The notes under the pieces are model-generated. The model searched no databases. It was not told the origin of the DNA and saw nothing but the letters and a program-made list of their open reading frames with translations. A DNA stretch of 44,642 nucleotides from JBARRO01 sp049644265 (GTDB taxonomy: Bacteria; Bacteroidota; Ignavibacteria; UBA10030), in contig JBARRO010000271.1 of the NCBI GenBank assembly GCA_049644265.1, forward strand, positions 1 through 44,642, given 5' to 3'. Below are positions 36,209 to 44,489 of this stretch, one piece after another; positions within the stretch are counted from its first letter, which is position 1, and each line of letters starts with the position of its first letter. The translations under genes and the position numbers were made by a program.

Positions 36209-38524
36209 ATGAATAAGGCCCTCCAACTCGCAGGAATCATCCTTGTCGTCCTCGGTCTGACTTCATGCGCTCATGTCGACCAGGTGCAAGAGCGTGTGAA
36301 TTATGTCGATCCCAACATCGGCGGGGTCGGCCACGTGTTGCAGCCGACGGTTCCGATTGTCCACATCCCCCACAGCATGGTCCGTCTTGCACCGCTCCGG
36401 ACTCCGGATGTGCTGGATAAATACCTGGCTCCGAAGATCTACGAATTTCCGCTCACGATCACGTCCCACAGGATTGCTGACGCATTTGCGATCATGCCAA
36501 CCTCGGGGGCGCTTTCTGTGAACAAGGAAGCGGTGGCCTCGGAGTACGACCATAGCCAGGAAACGGCCACGCCGTATTACTACTCCGTCCTGCTGGAAGA
36601 TTCCGATATTCTGGAAGAGCACACGGTGACGGAGCACGCGGCATATTTCCGGTTTCAGTTTACACGTCCGGATGCGGGCCATGTCCTCCTCCGCTCACAC
36701 AAGAACAGCATGCTGGAGGTCGTCGACGCAAGCACCGTGCGTGGATACGAGGACGATGAGCACGTTCGTTACTTCTTCCACGCCGTATTCAACAAGCCGT
36801 CCAATTCTCACAGTGCAGCCGTGGGGAAAATCATTTCGGATGGGCTCTCAAGAGTCGAGGGGAAGAACACCTGCGTGAGCCTGGACTATGCAGGCCCACG
36901 ACCCCGGACAATCGAGGTGAAGGTGGGGATTTCCTACATCTCCCTCGAACAAGCCGCACGGAACGTTGAAAAAGAAATGGTTGGATGGAATTTCGATGGG
37001 GTCAAGCAACGGGCGCGTGGGATTTGGGAAGAGACGCTGGGAAAGGTCAAGGTCGAAGGCGGCACCGAAAAACAACGACGGATTTTCTATACTGCGATCT
37101 ATCGCGCCCACGAACGAATGGTCAGCATTTCCGAGGACGGGAAGTATTTCAGCTCGTTCGACGGGAAGGTCCATGACGACGGCGGGCACCCGTTTTACGT
37201 GGACGACTGGCTCTGGGATACCTACCGCTCACTCCATTCGCTCCAGCTGCTCCTGGATCCTGCAAGAAAAGCCGATATGGTCAGTTCGTATGTCCGCATG
37301 TTCGAGCAGGAGGGATGGGTCCCGTCTTTCCCGATCGTGCGCGGCGACCACGCATGCATGATCGGAAACCATGCCGCTTCGATGGTGGCGGACATGTATC
37401 TCAAGGGATTACGCGATTTCGATGTCGAGAAGGCCTATGAAGGCCTGCGAAAGAACGCACTCCAGGCAACCATGCTTCCCTGGGCCAACGGGCCTGCAAC
37501 GGAGCTGGACAGCATCTACTACACCAAAGGATTTTTCCCCGCGCTTGCTCCGGGCGAGAAAGAGTGGGTAAAGGAAACTCACTCGTTTGAACGACGACAG
37601 TCTGTGGCCGTGACGCTTGAACACTGCTACGACGACTGGTGCCTGGCTCAGCTCGCCAAGGCGTTGAACAAGCAGGACGACTACGACTATTTCATGAAGC
37701 GCGCATCGAATTATCTCAACGTCTATAACCGCGAAACGGGCTTCATGTCTCCAAAAACGGCGGACGGAAACTGGATCCAGCCGTTCGACCCGAAACTCTC
37801 CGGTGGTCAGGGTGGCAGGGCGTATTTTGCGGAGTGTAATTCGTGGACGTACACCTGGAGTGTCCAGCATGATATCCAGGGGTTGATCAACCTGATGGGT
37901 GGTCGGGAGAAATTCATCGCACGGCTCAACCAGATGTTCAACGAAGGTTTGAATACGGAAAAGTTCTTTTTCGTCGGACAGTTCCCGGATGCGACAGGTT
38001 TGAACGGTCAATTTGCGATGGGAGACGAACCCAGCTTCCATATCCCCTATCTCTACAATTATGCGGGCGCCCCGTGGAGGACGCAGAAATGCCTCCGCCA
38101 ACTGATGGATGTCTGGTTCGATGACGATCCGCTTGGCATCTGCGGCGATGAGGACGGGGGCGCGCTTTCCTCGTGGTATGTGTTCAACGCGATGGGATTC
38201 TACCCCGTAACCCCGGGATCTCCGGTTTATAATATTGGCAGCCCGATATTCGCGAAAGTGACTCTGTCGTTGGGGAACGGAAAGGAATTTGTTTTGCGTG
38301 CAAAAGATGTCTCGGCCGTCAACAAATACATTCAGGCTGCAACGCTCAACGGCCAGCCGCTGGACAAGCCTTGGTTCCAGCATTCCGAGATTGCCAACGG
38401 CGGAACCCTGGAACTGCAAATGGGACCGCGGCCAAACAAAGCGTGGGGGAGCCAGCCCGGGGATGCTCCGCCATCAATGAGCAAACCCGTCCCGCAACAA
38501 ACGGCAAAGTTGGAAAGTAAATAG
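36209..38524 (+). CDS. GH92 alpha-mannosidase lipoprotein
   Basis: A 771-residue GH92 enzyme, a calcium-dependent exo-alpha-mannosidase family. It has a lipobox at Cys20 (LTSC), the family opening YVDPNIGGVGHVLQPTV, a Trp-rich middle (DDWLWDTYRSLHSL), the acid candidate E542 in AECNSWTYTW, the GDEPSFHIPYLYNY segment, and the base pair D647/D649 in CGDEDGGALSSWYVFNAMGFYP. All key motifs are present, so it should be active. GH92 enzymes release mannose from the non-reducing ends of alpha-mannosides. It likely trims products of the GH99 and GH71/99-like enzymes in the periplasm or at the surface. It closes the transporter-kinase run. Confidence 0.95.
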   Translation: MNKALQLAGIILVVLGLTSCAHVDQVQERVNYVDPNIGGVGHVLQPTVPIVHIPHSMVRLAPLRTPDVLDKYLAPKIYEFPLTITSHRIADAFAIMPTSGALSVNKEAVASEYDHSQETATPYYYSVLLEDSDILEEHTVTEHAAYFRFQFTRPDAGHVLLRSHKNSMLEVVDASTVRGYEDDEHVRYFFHAVFNKPSNSHSAAVGKIISDGLSRVEGKNTCVSLDYAGPRPRTIEVKVGISYISLEQAARNVEKEMVGWNFDGVKQRARGIWEETLGKVKVEGGTEKQRRIFYTAIYRAHERMVSISEDGKYFSSFDGKVHDDGGHPFYVDDWLWDTYRSLHSLQLLLDPARKADMVSSYVRMFEQEGWVPSFPIVRGDHACMIGNHAASMVADMYLKGLRDFDVEKAYEGLRKNALQATMLPWANGPATELDSIYYTKGFFPALAPGEKEWVKETHSFERRQSVAVTLEHCYDDWCLAQLAKALNKQDDYDYFMKRASNYLNVYNRETGFMSPKTADGNWIQPFDPKLSGGQGGRAYFAECNSWTYTWSVQHDIQGLINLMGGREKFIARLNQMFNEGLNTEKFFFVGQFPDATGLNGQFAMGDEPSFHIPYLYNYAGAPWRTQKCLRQLMDVWFDDDPLGICGDEDGGALSSWYVFNAMGFYPVTPGSPVYNIGSPIFAKVTLSLGNGKEFVLRAKDVSAVNKYIQAATLNGQPLDKPWFQHSEIANGGTLELQMGPRPNKAWGSQPGDAPPSMSKPVPQQTAKLESK

Positions 38525-38603
38525 AATGCGATCAGTCAGCCGTCAGGTAATCGCCAACAAACCGCTCATCGCTCATGGCTCACAGCTGCCAGAAAGACGA
38601 CCA

Positions 38604-41600
38604 ATGAAAAATGTAGTGAGATCCATTCGTGCCCTGATCCTTCTCTCAATCATCGTGCTGGGGGGGACACTCTATGGGCAGACAGACACAATCAGATTCG
38701 GATTTCTTACCGACATCCATTTTGGCAAGACTGCCTACGAGGGCACCGGAGAGCCGCTCTATCCGGCCACCTGGCTTCGCAAGGCACTCGCAGGGATCGA
38801 ACGGCATAAGGCCGAGTTCATTCTTGTGGGAGGAGATCTGATCGAATCGAGCAACGCGCTGGATCAATACGCCATGTTCGATTCATCGATGATGACCTCA
38901 CTCCCATGGTATCCGATGCCCGGGAACCACGATATCGGTGCAACGCCGGCCTCCGCAACGATGGACAAGATTAACACGTGGATTCAACGAAAGTATGGTC
39001 GCGGACCGAACAACCGGGAATACTATGGATTTGTGAAGAAAAGTGTGGGAGCTTTCTTCGTACTCAACACACAAGCGTACATCTCGACGGATCCGACAGT
39101 CGTGGCCCGTGCTGATTCACAACTGACGGAGATGGATGCGTTCTTCACGGCCAACGCTTCAATGCCCAACAAGTTCGTGTGTTCGCATGTGCCATTGTTT
39201 ACGCAACTCCAGGGGGAGGATAGCGCGTATTTCAACATCGGCAAGACTTATCGCAATCGCATCATCACGGTGATGAACAAGCACAACGCGAAGTACTACC
39301 TTGCGGGTCATCGCCATGAGAACGCGGTAGTCACGGACGGCGGAATTACCGTCTATGCAAACACAGCGCTGTCGTTCCAACTGGGCAGCGGTAACGAACG
39401 TGGCTACTACATCTACACCGTCACGGCGAATTCCGTCAGGCGCGATTTCTATCCTCTTGCTCAGGATCCGGATGTTGTGCGCTGGAAATGGATTGCCTAT
39501 GGCGATACCCGGACCAACGATGCGGCGCACCGCTCGGTTCTTCAAGCGATGAAGAACAACACCCCCGATTATCGCTTCATCATTAACGTTGGCGACGATG
39601 TGGAAGATGGCGCTAACGTCACCCTTTGGAACGCGTGGAAGGCCGCCTGCGATCAAATCCTTGGCGGCACCGGACAGACCAGTGTCCCTCCGAAGTATAT
39701 GACGGCCGCAGGAAACCATGAAATGCTGGAAGCCGGCGGGTTAGCGAACTGGAGAATCTACATGTCCGGACAGGTGAATCAGTTCGGTCACGACGGAAAG
39801 TACTTCACCTTTGACTATGAGAATGCACGGTTTGTCGTTCTGTATTCCGAGGTCGAGACTGACCCTGCCCAGAAGCAGTTTCTGCTCGACGCCATCCAGA
39901 CAAACACGAAAAAATGGCTCTTTGCAATCTGGCACAAACCCGTCTTTGACTTTGGCGTCAAAGTCTACGAGGCCGGGATTCACCAGAATTGGGCGATGCC
40001 GCTGTACCAAAATGGATGCGATATTTACTTCAACGGGCATGCCCATCAGTATGTCCGAAGCAAGAAATTGAACCTGAACGGGCAACAGAACCCCCCGCTG
40101 GATGCCACGAATGGAACCGTCCAGATCATTACCGGGAACGGAGGTGCTCCGCTCGCTGCCGCCGATGAGAACCATGACGGCAACGGGTATCTCGTCGCAT
40201 ATTCTTTCGACCAGAACCAGGCGGCGTATTACGGATACACGGAATTGGTGGTTGACGGCGACACATTGTTCATGCGACATCTCCGGGCATCGGACGGACA
40301 GCTCATGGATCAGGAGGTGTATCATCCGAACTTCAAGCCGCTGGTCGGTGTGCGCTATCACCTCGATATCCGGACGGTCGGAACCGGAATAGTGACGACG
40401 ACTCCTTCGGACACGGTATTCAATCCTGGAACGCCTGTCAGGATTCTGGCGGTCCCGGCGTTGGGCTGGAAGTTTGACGGATGGAGCGGAGACAGGACGG
40501 GGACGGCAAACCCGGACACCGTGGTGATGGATGGAGAAAAGACCGTTACGGCAACGTTCAGCCAGATCCCGGCCGGACAGTATGAAGTGCGAACCGCAGT
40601 GCTCGGCGAAGGATTGGTTGTGGCGGAACCGCCAGGGCCGTACTACAGCCTCAACACAGTAGTAACGCTAAAGGCACGAGCGGCAGCTGGAAGCATTTTT
40701 GACGGATGGAGCAGAGATGCCACGGGGACGGATACAGTGACGACGGTGACAGTGGACGGAAACAAGAGTGTGGGAGCAACGTTCAGAAAACTCGAGACTT
40801 TTCGGATCAATGCACGCACCGGCCAGCATGGGAGTGTGACAATGTCGCCGGCTGGAGGGGTGTATGCCGAAGGGACGCAGGTAACGCTGCAGGCAACGGC
40901 CGAGACGGGATGGGAGCTCTATGAATGGTTGGGGGATGTGAACGGGAAGACCGGTCAACAGTCCGTGACAGTGAATGGCAATAAGGATATTCGGACGGTG
41001 TTTCGCAAGACGGGAGGATCGGTACAGGAGGTGGGAGCGACACACGACAGTTATGTTCAGGGGTTTTTGAAGTCCTCCACGAACTTCAACACCGACAGTT
41101 GCTTGCAGGTGAGGGAAGGGAACTCGGACATGTACAGGAGCCGTGCATACGTGCAGTTTGATCTGCGCGGGGTGACGGGGAATGTTCTCGGAGCCGTGAT
41201 GAAGCTGAAAGTGAAGTCAACGGGATTACCGGATGGGAAGGGCGTGGGAGCGGGGGTGTATGCAGTCGGGACAGACAGCTGGCTGGAGACGACGTTGAAA
41301 TGGACAGGAGCACCGGCAGCAGGGACGTTGTTCGATACGGCGGCTGTGTGTGAAGTGGGGAACGTGTACGGATGGGATCTGGCTTCGTGCGTGGCGGGAG
41401 AGATGAGTGGGGACAGGGTGGTGAGTGTGATGGTGAAAGATTACCGGGCGATGGACAAGCGAATCAATTTTGAGCGGAGGGAAGATGGGAATGGTCCCGT
41501 GCTGGCTTTGATCACGGATGGGACAACGGGAGTGGAGAAGGCCGACGGAATACCGACTGAATTTGTGTTGCATCAGAACTATCCCAATCCCTTTAACCCC

Positions 41601-41819
41601 GAGACAGTGATCAGTTATCAGATCCCCACGGCAAGCAGGATCGTCGTCAAGATTTTCGATATGCTCGCGCGCGAAGTGACGACCTTGGTCGATCAGGAAA
41701 AAGGCCCCGGATGGTACAACGTTCGCTGGGATGCATCGTCCTATCCATCGGGCGTTTACCTGTGCAGGATGACCGCGGGCGCATTCTCGAGCGGAATAAA
41801 GCTGTTATATCTGAAGTAA
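38604..41819 (+). CDS. T9SS-secreted protein with two metallophosphoesterase domains, InlB-like repeats and a DNRLRE domain
   Basis: A 1071-residue exported protein. After the signal peptide are two calcineurin-like phosphoesterase domains. The first (about 30-290) has FLTDIHFGK, GGDLIE, GNHDIG, SHVPLF and GHRHEN. The second (about 295-585) has YGDTRTND, NVGDDVEDG, AAGNHEMLE, WHKPVFDF and GHAHQY. Both keep the metal-binding motifs. Three InlB/Flg_new-type repeats (about 585-800; DGWSGD, EWLGD), a DNRLRE/CBM96-like domain (about 803-967; HDSYVQG, VQFDL) and a T9SS sorting domain follow. It may cleave phosphate esters or diesters on glycans at the surface (inference). The start is set at ATG 38604; an ATG at 38526 would add 26 residues that do not look like a signal. 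Confidence 0.85.
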   Translation: MKNVVRSIRALILLSIIVLGGTLYGQTDTIRFGFLTDIHFGKTAYEGTGEPLYPATWLRKALAGIERHKAEFILVGGDLIESSNALDQYAMFDSSMMTSLPWYPMPGNHDIGATPASATMDKINTWIQRKYGRGPNNREYYGFVKKSVGAFFVLNTQAYISTDPTVVARADSQLTEMDAFFTANASMPNKFVCSHVPLFTQLQGEDSAYFNIGKTYRNRIITVMNKHNAKYYLAGHRHENAVVTDGGITVYANTALSFQLGSGNERGYYIYTVTANSVRRDFYPLAQDPDVVRWKWIAYGDTRTNDAAHRSVLQAMKNNTPDYRFIINVGDDVEDGANVTLWNAWKAACDQILGGTGQTSVPPKYMTAAGNHEMLEAGGLANWRIYMSGQVNQFGHDGKYFTFDYENARFVVLYSEVETDPAQKQFLLDAIQTNTKKWLFAIWHKPVFDFGVKVYEAGIHQNWAMPLYQNGCDIYFNGHAHQYVRSKKLNLNGQQNPPLDATNGTVQIITGNGGAPLAAADENHDGNGYLVAYSFDQNQAAYYGYTELVVDGDTLFMRHLRASDGQLMDQEVYHPNFKPLVGVRYHLDIRTVGTGIVTTTPSDTVFNPGTPVRILAVPALGWKFDGWSGDRTGTANPDTVVMDGEKTVTATFSQIPAGQYEVRTAVLGEGLVVAEPPGPYYSLNTVVTLKARAAAGSIFDGWSRDATGTDTVTTVTVDGNKSVGATFRKLETFRINARTGQHGSVTMSPAGGVYAEGTQVTLQATAETGWELYEWLGDVNGKTGQQSVTVNGNKDIRTVFRKTGGSVQEVGATHDSYVQGFLKSSTNFNTDSCLQVREGNSDMYRSRAYVQFDLRGVTGNVLGAVMKLKVKSTGLPDGKGVGAGVYAVGTDSWLETTLKWTGAPAAGTLFDTAAVCEVGNVYGWDLASCVAGEMSGDRVVSVMVKDYRAMDKRINFERREDGNGPVLALITDGTTGVEKADGIPTEFVLHQNYPNPFNPETVISYQIPTASRIVVKIFDMLAREVTTLVDQEKGPGWYNVRWDASSYPSGVYLCRMTAGAFSSGIKLLYLK
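40464..41607 (+). repeat. Copy 1 of a 1.14-kb direct duplication (InlB repeats plus DNRLRE plus start of sorting domain)
   Basis: Matches 43096-44239 at a constant offset of 2632 bases at its beginning, middle and end, so with no net gap. By eye, roughly four of five bases agree in the stretch compared. It lies inside the coding region and covers the modules after the phosphoesterase domains. Confidence 0.8.
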
Positions 41820-41836
41820 CCTAGGAGGCTCATTAA

Positions 41837-41856
41837 CCCACAGCTTCAGCTGTGGG
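41837..41856. repeat. REP-like hairpin, CCCACAGCT-TC-AGCTGTGGG
   Basis: Perfect 9-base stem with a 2-base loop in the gap between the two phosphoesterase genes. The same stem occurs at 44470-44489 with loop GA, that is, in the opposite orientation. The pair brackets the second gene. Such short dispersed palindromes are typical of REP elements, which are moved by RAYT transposases. Confidence 0.7.
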
Positions 41857-41895
41857 CAACAAGGAATTCCCGGAAACCCGGAAGCGAAGGAAAGC

Positions 41896-44451
41896 ATGAG
41901 AAACCAGCATCGATCAAATACCCTGACGGTGGTGCTCGCATTGTTCACGGCCATAGGTGCTGTACAATTCCGTGCCTCAGCTCAGGACAAAAGCTTCATC
42001 CTCATTGGCGACACGCATTTCGACAAGCTGACGCTCCACGACATGACGTGGCTGCAAACGAACTACCCGAACGACGTTTCGCAGGTGAATAATTATTCAC
42101 AAATTACGCAGAACAACTTCAGCGCGCTGATTGCAGAGATTCTCCATCAGGCGCAGACGGTGACACCGGCGGCAGCGGGGATTACCCACACAGGCGACCT
42201 CCAGGAAGGATTGGCCGGAAGTCTTGCCCTGGCAACGCAGATGGCACAGGTTGCGTTGGACTCCTTGCATCTGCCAACATTTTCAGTGCCGTGGATTCTT
42301 ACAAAAGGAAACCACGATATCACCGGCCCGGGTGCCCCGGAGGCATACAACAGTGTTGTCTTGCCGGTTGTGTCTTCGGAAATCGGCAAATCTGTGACGA
42401 GCACGTACTATTCGTACAGGGTCGGCGAAGTGCAATTCATCGTTCTGGATTGCTACGACAGCAATCTCCTGACGTTTCTTGAAACCGAGCTCACCGCGAC
42501 GAGTGCGCCGTACAAAGTCATTCTCACGCACATGCCTGTGATTCCTGTGACAGGAAGACTCTGGCACATCTATCAGAACGACTCTGGCAAACGTCAGACG
42601 CTTCTGAACCTTATCGCAAAACACAAGGCACTTGTCATTTGCGGTCACCTTCACAAATACTCCGTTGTGAAACGGTCAACGGATTTCGGCCCGATCGTGC
42701 AGATTATGATGGGGAGTGTCATCAGTAATCGAAACGCGAATACTCCGGGTGACTACATAACAACGTACGGGCCCGGGCTTGTTGACCTTGAACCGGGTTT
42801 CGATCCGGCGACAGCGGCAACACGCAGGGCGTATCTCACAGCCGAGGCCCCGTACATCACGGATTTCCGTATGGCGGAAATGCCCGGATACGGTGTTCTG
42901 AGTCTCAACAGCACAACCGGAGAATGGACACTCAAAGCCTACGCAGGTTTGGGTGAGCACCTTTATCAGACGGTATCCCTGATCTCCTATCGCCTCCGCG
43001 TGAACACCGTGGGGAACGGTACCGTCTCTGTCGCACCGAACGATTCTGTGTTCCTTGTCGGTTCAAAAGTTGTCCTCACAGCGCAATGTCCGCTCGGCTG
43101 GAGGTTTGACGGATGGAGTGGCGACCGGACGGGGACCGCGAACCCGGATACGGTGGTGATGGACGGGCAGAAGACAATCACGGCGACGTTCAGCCAGATC
43201 CCCGCAGGCCAATATGAAGTGCGTACGATGGTGGTGGGAAGTGGCGTCGTTGTGGCGGAACCGGCCGGACCATATTACAGCCTGAACACGGTGGTGACCT
43301 TGAAGGCCCGACCGTCAGCGGGGAGTAAGTTTCAGGGATGGAGCGGCGATGCGACCGGCACGGACACAGTGATGACCGTGACGGTGGATGGGAATAAGGG
43401 TGTGACGGCAACGTTCAAAAAGCTGGAGAGTTATAGGATCAATGTCCGGACGGGTCAGCATGGAAGTGTGACCTTTGAGCCGGCCGGAGGGGTATATGTG
43501 GAAGGAACGGATGTGACATTGCGGGCGACGGGCGAGACGGGTTGGGAATTGTATGAGTGGCTGGGGGATATCAACGGGAAGACGAGCCCGCAGACAATTA
43601 CCGTGAACGAAGGGAAGGATATCCGGGCTGTGTTCAGGAAGACGGGCGGGAGTGTGCAGGAAGTGGCAGCAACCCACGACAGCTACGTTCAGGGATTTTT
43701 GAAGGCGTCGACGAACTTCAACGGGGACAGTTGTTTACGAGTGAGGGAGGGGAGTTCGGACATGAACCGGTTCCGAACGTATGTGCAGTTTGACCTGCAT
43801 GGATTGGCGGGAAATGTGTTGGGAGCGGTGCTGAAGTTGCAGGTACGGTCCGCAGGATTGCCGGACGGGAGGGGAGTGGGGGCGGGGGTGTTTGGAGTGA
43901 GTACGGACGGATGGACGGAAACAACGCTGAAGTGGACGGGAGCGCCGACCGGTGGGACAATGGCCGACACGGTGTTGGTGTGTGAAGTGGGGAAGGTGTA
44001 TGGTTGGGATATTGGAACGATGGTGACGACGGAGTTGGGCGGGGACAAGGTGCTCAGTGTGATGGTGAAGGATTTTCTGGCGGGAGACCGGCGGATCGAT
44101 TTTGAGAGGAGGGAAGATGGGAAGGGCCCGGTGCTGGCATTGATCACCGACGGCGCGACGGGAGTGGAGAAGGCGGATGGAATACCAATCGAGTTTGTGT
44201 TGCATCAGAATTATCCCAATCCATTTAATCCTGAAACAACCATTCGATTTGATTTGCCACTCTCAAGCCGCGTCTCGATGAAAGTCTATGATGTCCTGGG
44301 AAAGGAAATCGCAACACTCGCAGATCAGGACATGTCTGCAGGAATTCATGCGATCCAATGGAAACCGACACTTGCCCCGAGCGGAATTTACTTCTGCCGC
44401 CTTACAGCGGGGTCATTTTCGAGCGGGATTAAATTGTTGTATCTCAAATAA
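41896..44451 (+). CDS. T9SS-secreted metallophosphoesterase with InlB-like repeats and a DNRLRE domain
   Basis: An 851-residue paralogue of the gene before it, with one phosphoesterase domain instead of two. The signal peptide ends near ASAQ. The catalytic domain (about 30-355) keeps the metal motifs IGDTHFDK, HTGDLQEG, KGNHDITG, LTHMPVIP and CGHLHKYS. Three InlB/Flg_new-type repeats (about 365-580), a DNRLRE/CBM96-like domain (about 585-751) and a T9SS sorting domain (HQNYPNPFNPETT, ending LLYLK) follow. The modules after the enzyme domain are the second copy of a 1.14-kb duplication, while the enzyme domain differs from both in the neighbour. Substrate unknown; a phosphorylated glycan is inferred from context. 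The gene lies between two REP-like hairpins and a GAAGCGAAGGAAAG stretch serves as ribosome site. Confidence 0.85.
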   Translation: MRNQHRSNTLTVVLALFTAIGAVQFRASAQDKSFILIGDTHFDKLTLHDMTWLQTNYPNDVSQVNNYSQITQNNFSALIAEILHQAQTVTPAAAGITHTGDLQEGLAGSLALATQMAQVALDSLHLPTFSVPWILTKGNHDITGPGAPEAYNSVVLPVVSSEIGKSVTSTYYSYRVGEVQFIVLDCYDSNLLTFLETELTATSAPYKVILTHMPVIPVTGRLWHIYQNDSGKRQTLLNLIAKHKALVICGHLHKYSVVKRSTDFGPIVQIMMGSVISNRNANTPGDYITTYGPGLVDLEPGFDPATAATRRAYLTAEAPYITDFRMAEMPGYGVLSLNSTTGEWTLKAYAGLGEHLYQTVSLISYRLRVNTVGNGTVSVAPNDSVFLVGSKVVLTAQCPLGWRFDGWSGDRTGTANPDTVVMDGQKTITATFSQIPAGQYEVRTMVVGSGVVVAEPAGPYYSLNTVVTLKARPSAGSKFQGWSGDATGTDTVMTVTVDGNKGVTATFKKLESYRINVRTGQHGSVTFEPAGGVYVEGTDVTLRATGETGWELYEWLGDINGKTSPQTITVNEGKDIRAVFRKTGGSVQEVAATHDSYVQGFLKASTNFNGDSCLRVREGSSDMNRFRTYVQFDLHGLAGNVLGAVLKLQVRSAGLPDGRGVGAGVFGVSTDGWTETTLKWTGAPTGGTMADTVLVCEVGKVYGWDIGTMVTTELGGDKVLSVMVKDFLAGDRRIDFERREDGKGPVLALITDGATGVEKADGIPIEFVLHQNYPNPFNPETTIRFDLPLSSRVSMKVYDVLGKEIATLADQDMSAGIHAIQWKPTLAPSGIYFCRLTAGSFSSGIKLLYLK
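43096..44239 (+). repeat. Copy 2 of the 1.14-kb direct duplication
   Basis: Pairs without net gap with 40464-41607. The sense strand is very G-rich: a hand count over 43861-43980 gives about 59 G and 21 C, unlike a GH92 stretch (36301-36420) with about 33 G and 40 C. Confidence 0.8.
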
Positions 44452-44469
44452 TCTGGGTTTCCTGTTTTC

Positions 44470-44489
44470 CCCACAGCTGAAGCTGTGGG
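44470..44489. repeat. REP-like hairpin, CCCACAGCT-GA-AGCTGTGGG
   Basis: Inverted-orientation partner of the hairpin at 41837-41856, located 19 bases after the stop of the second phosphoesterase gene. It may also act as a transcription-end hairpin. The rest of the window to 44642 shows no gene and a pyrimidine-rich tract. Confidence 0.7.
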
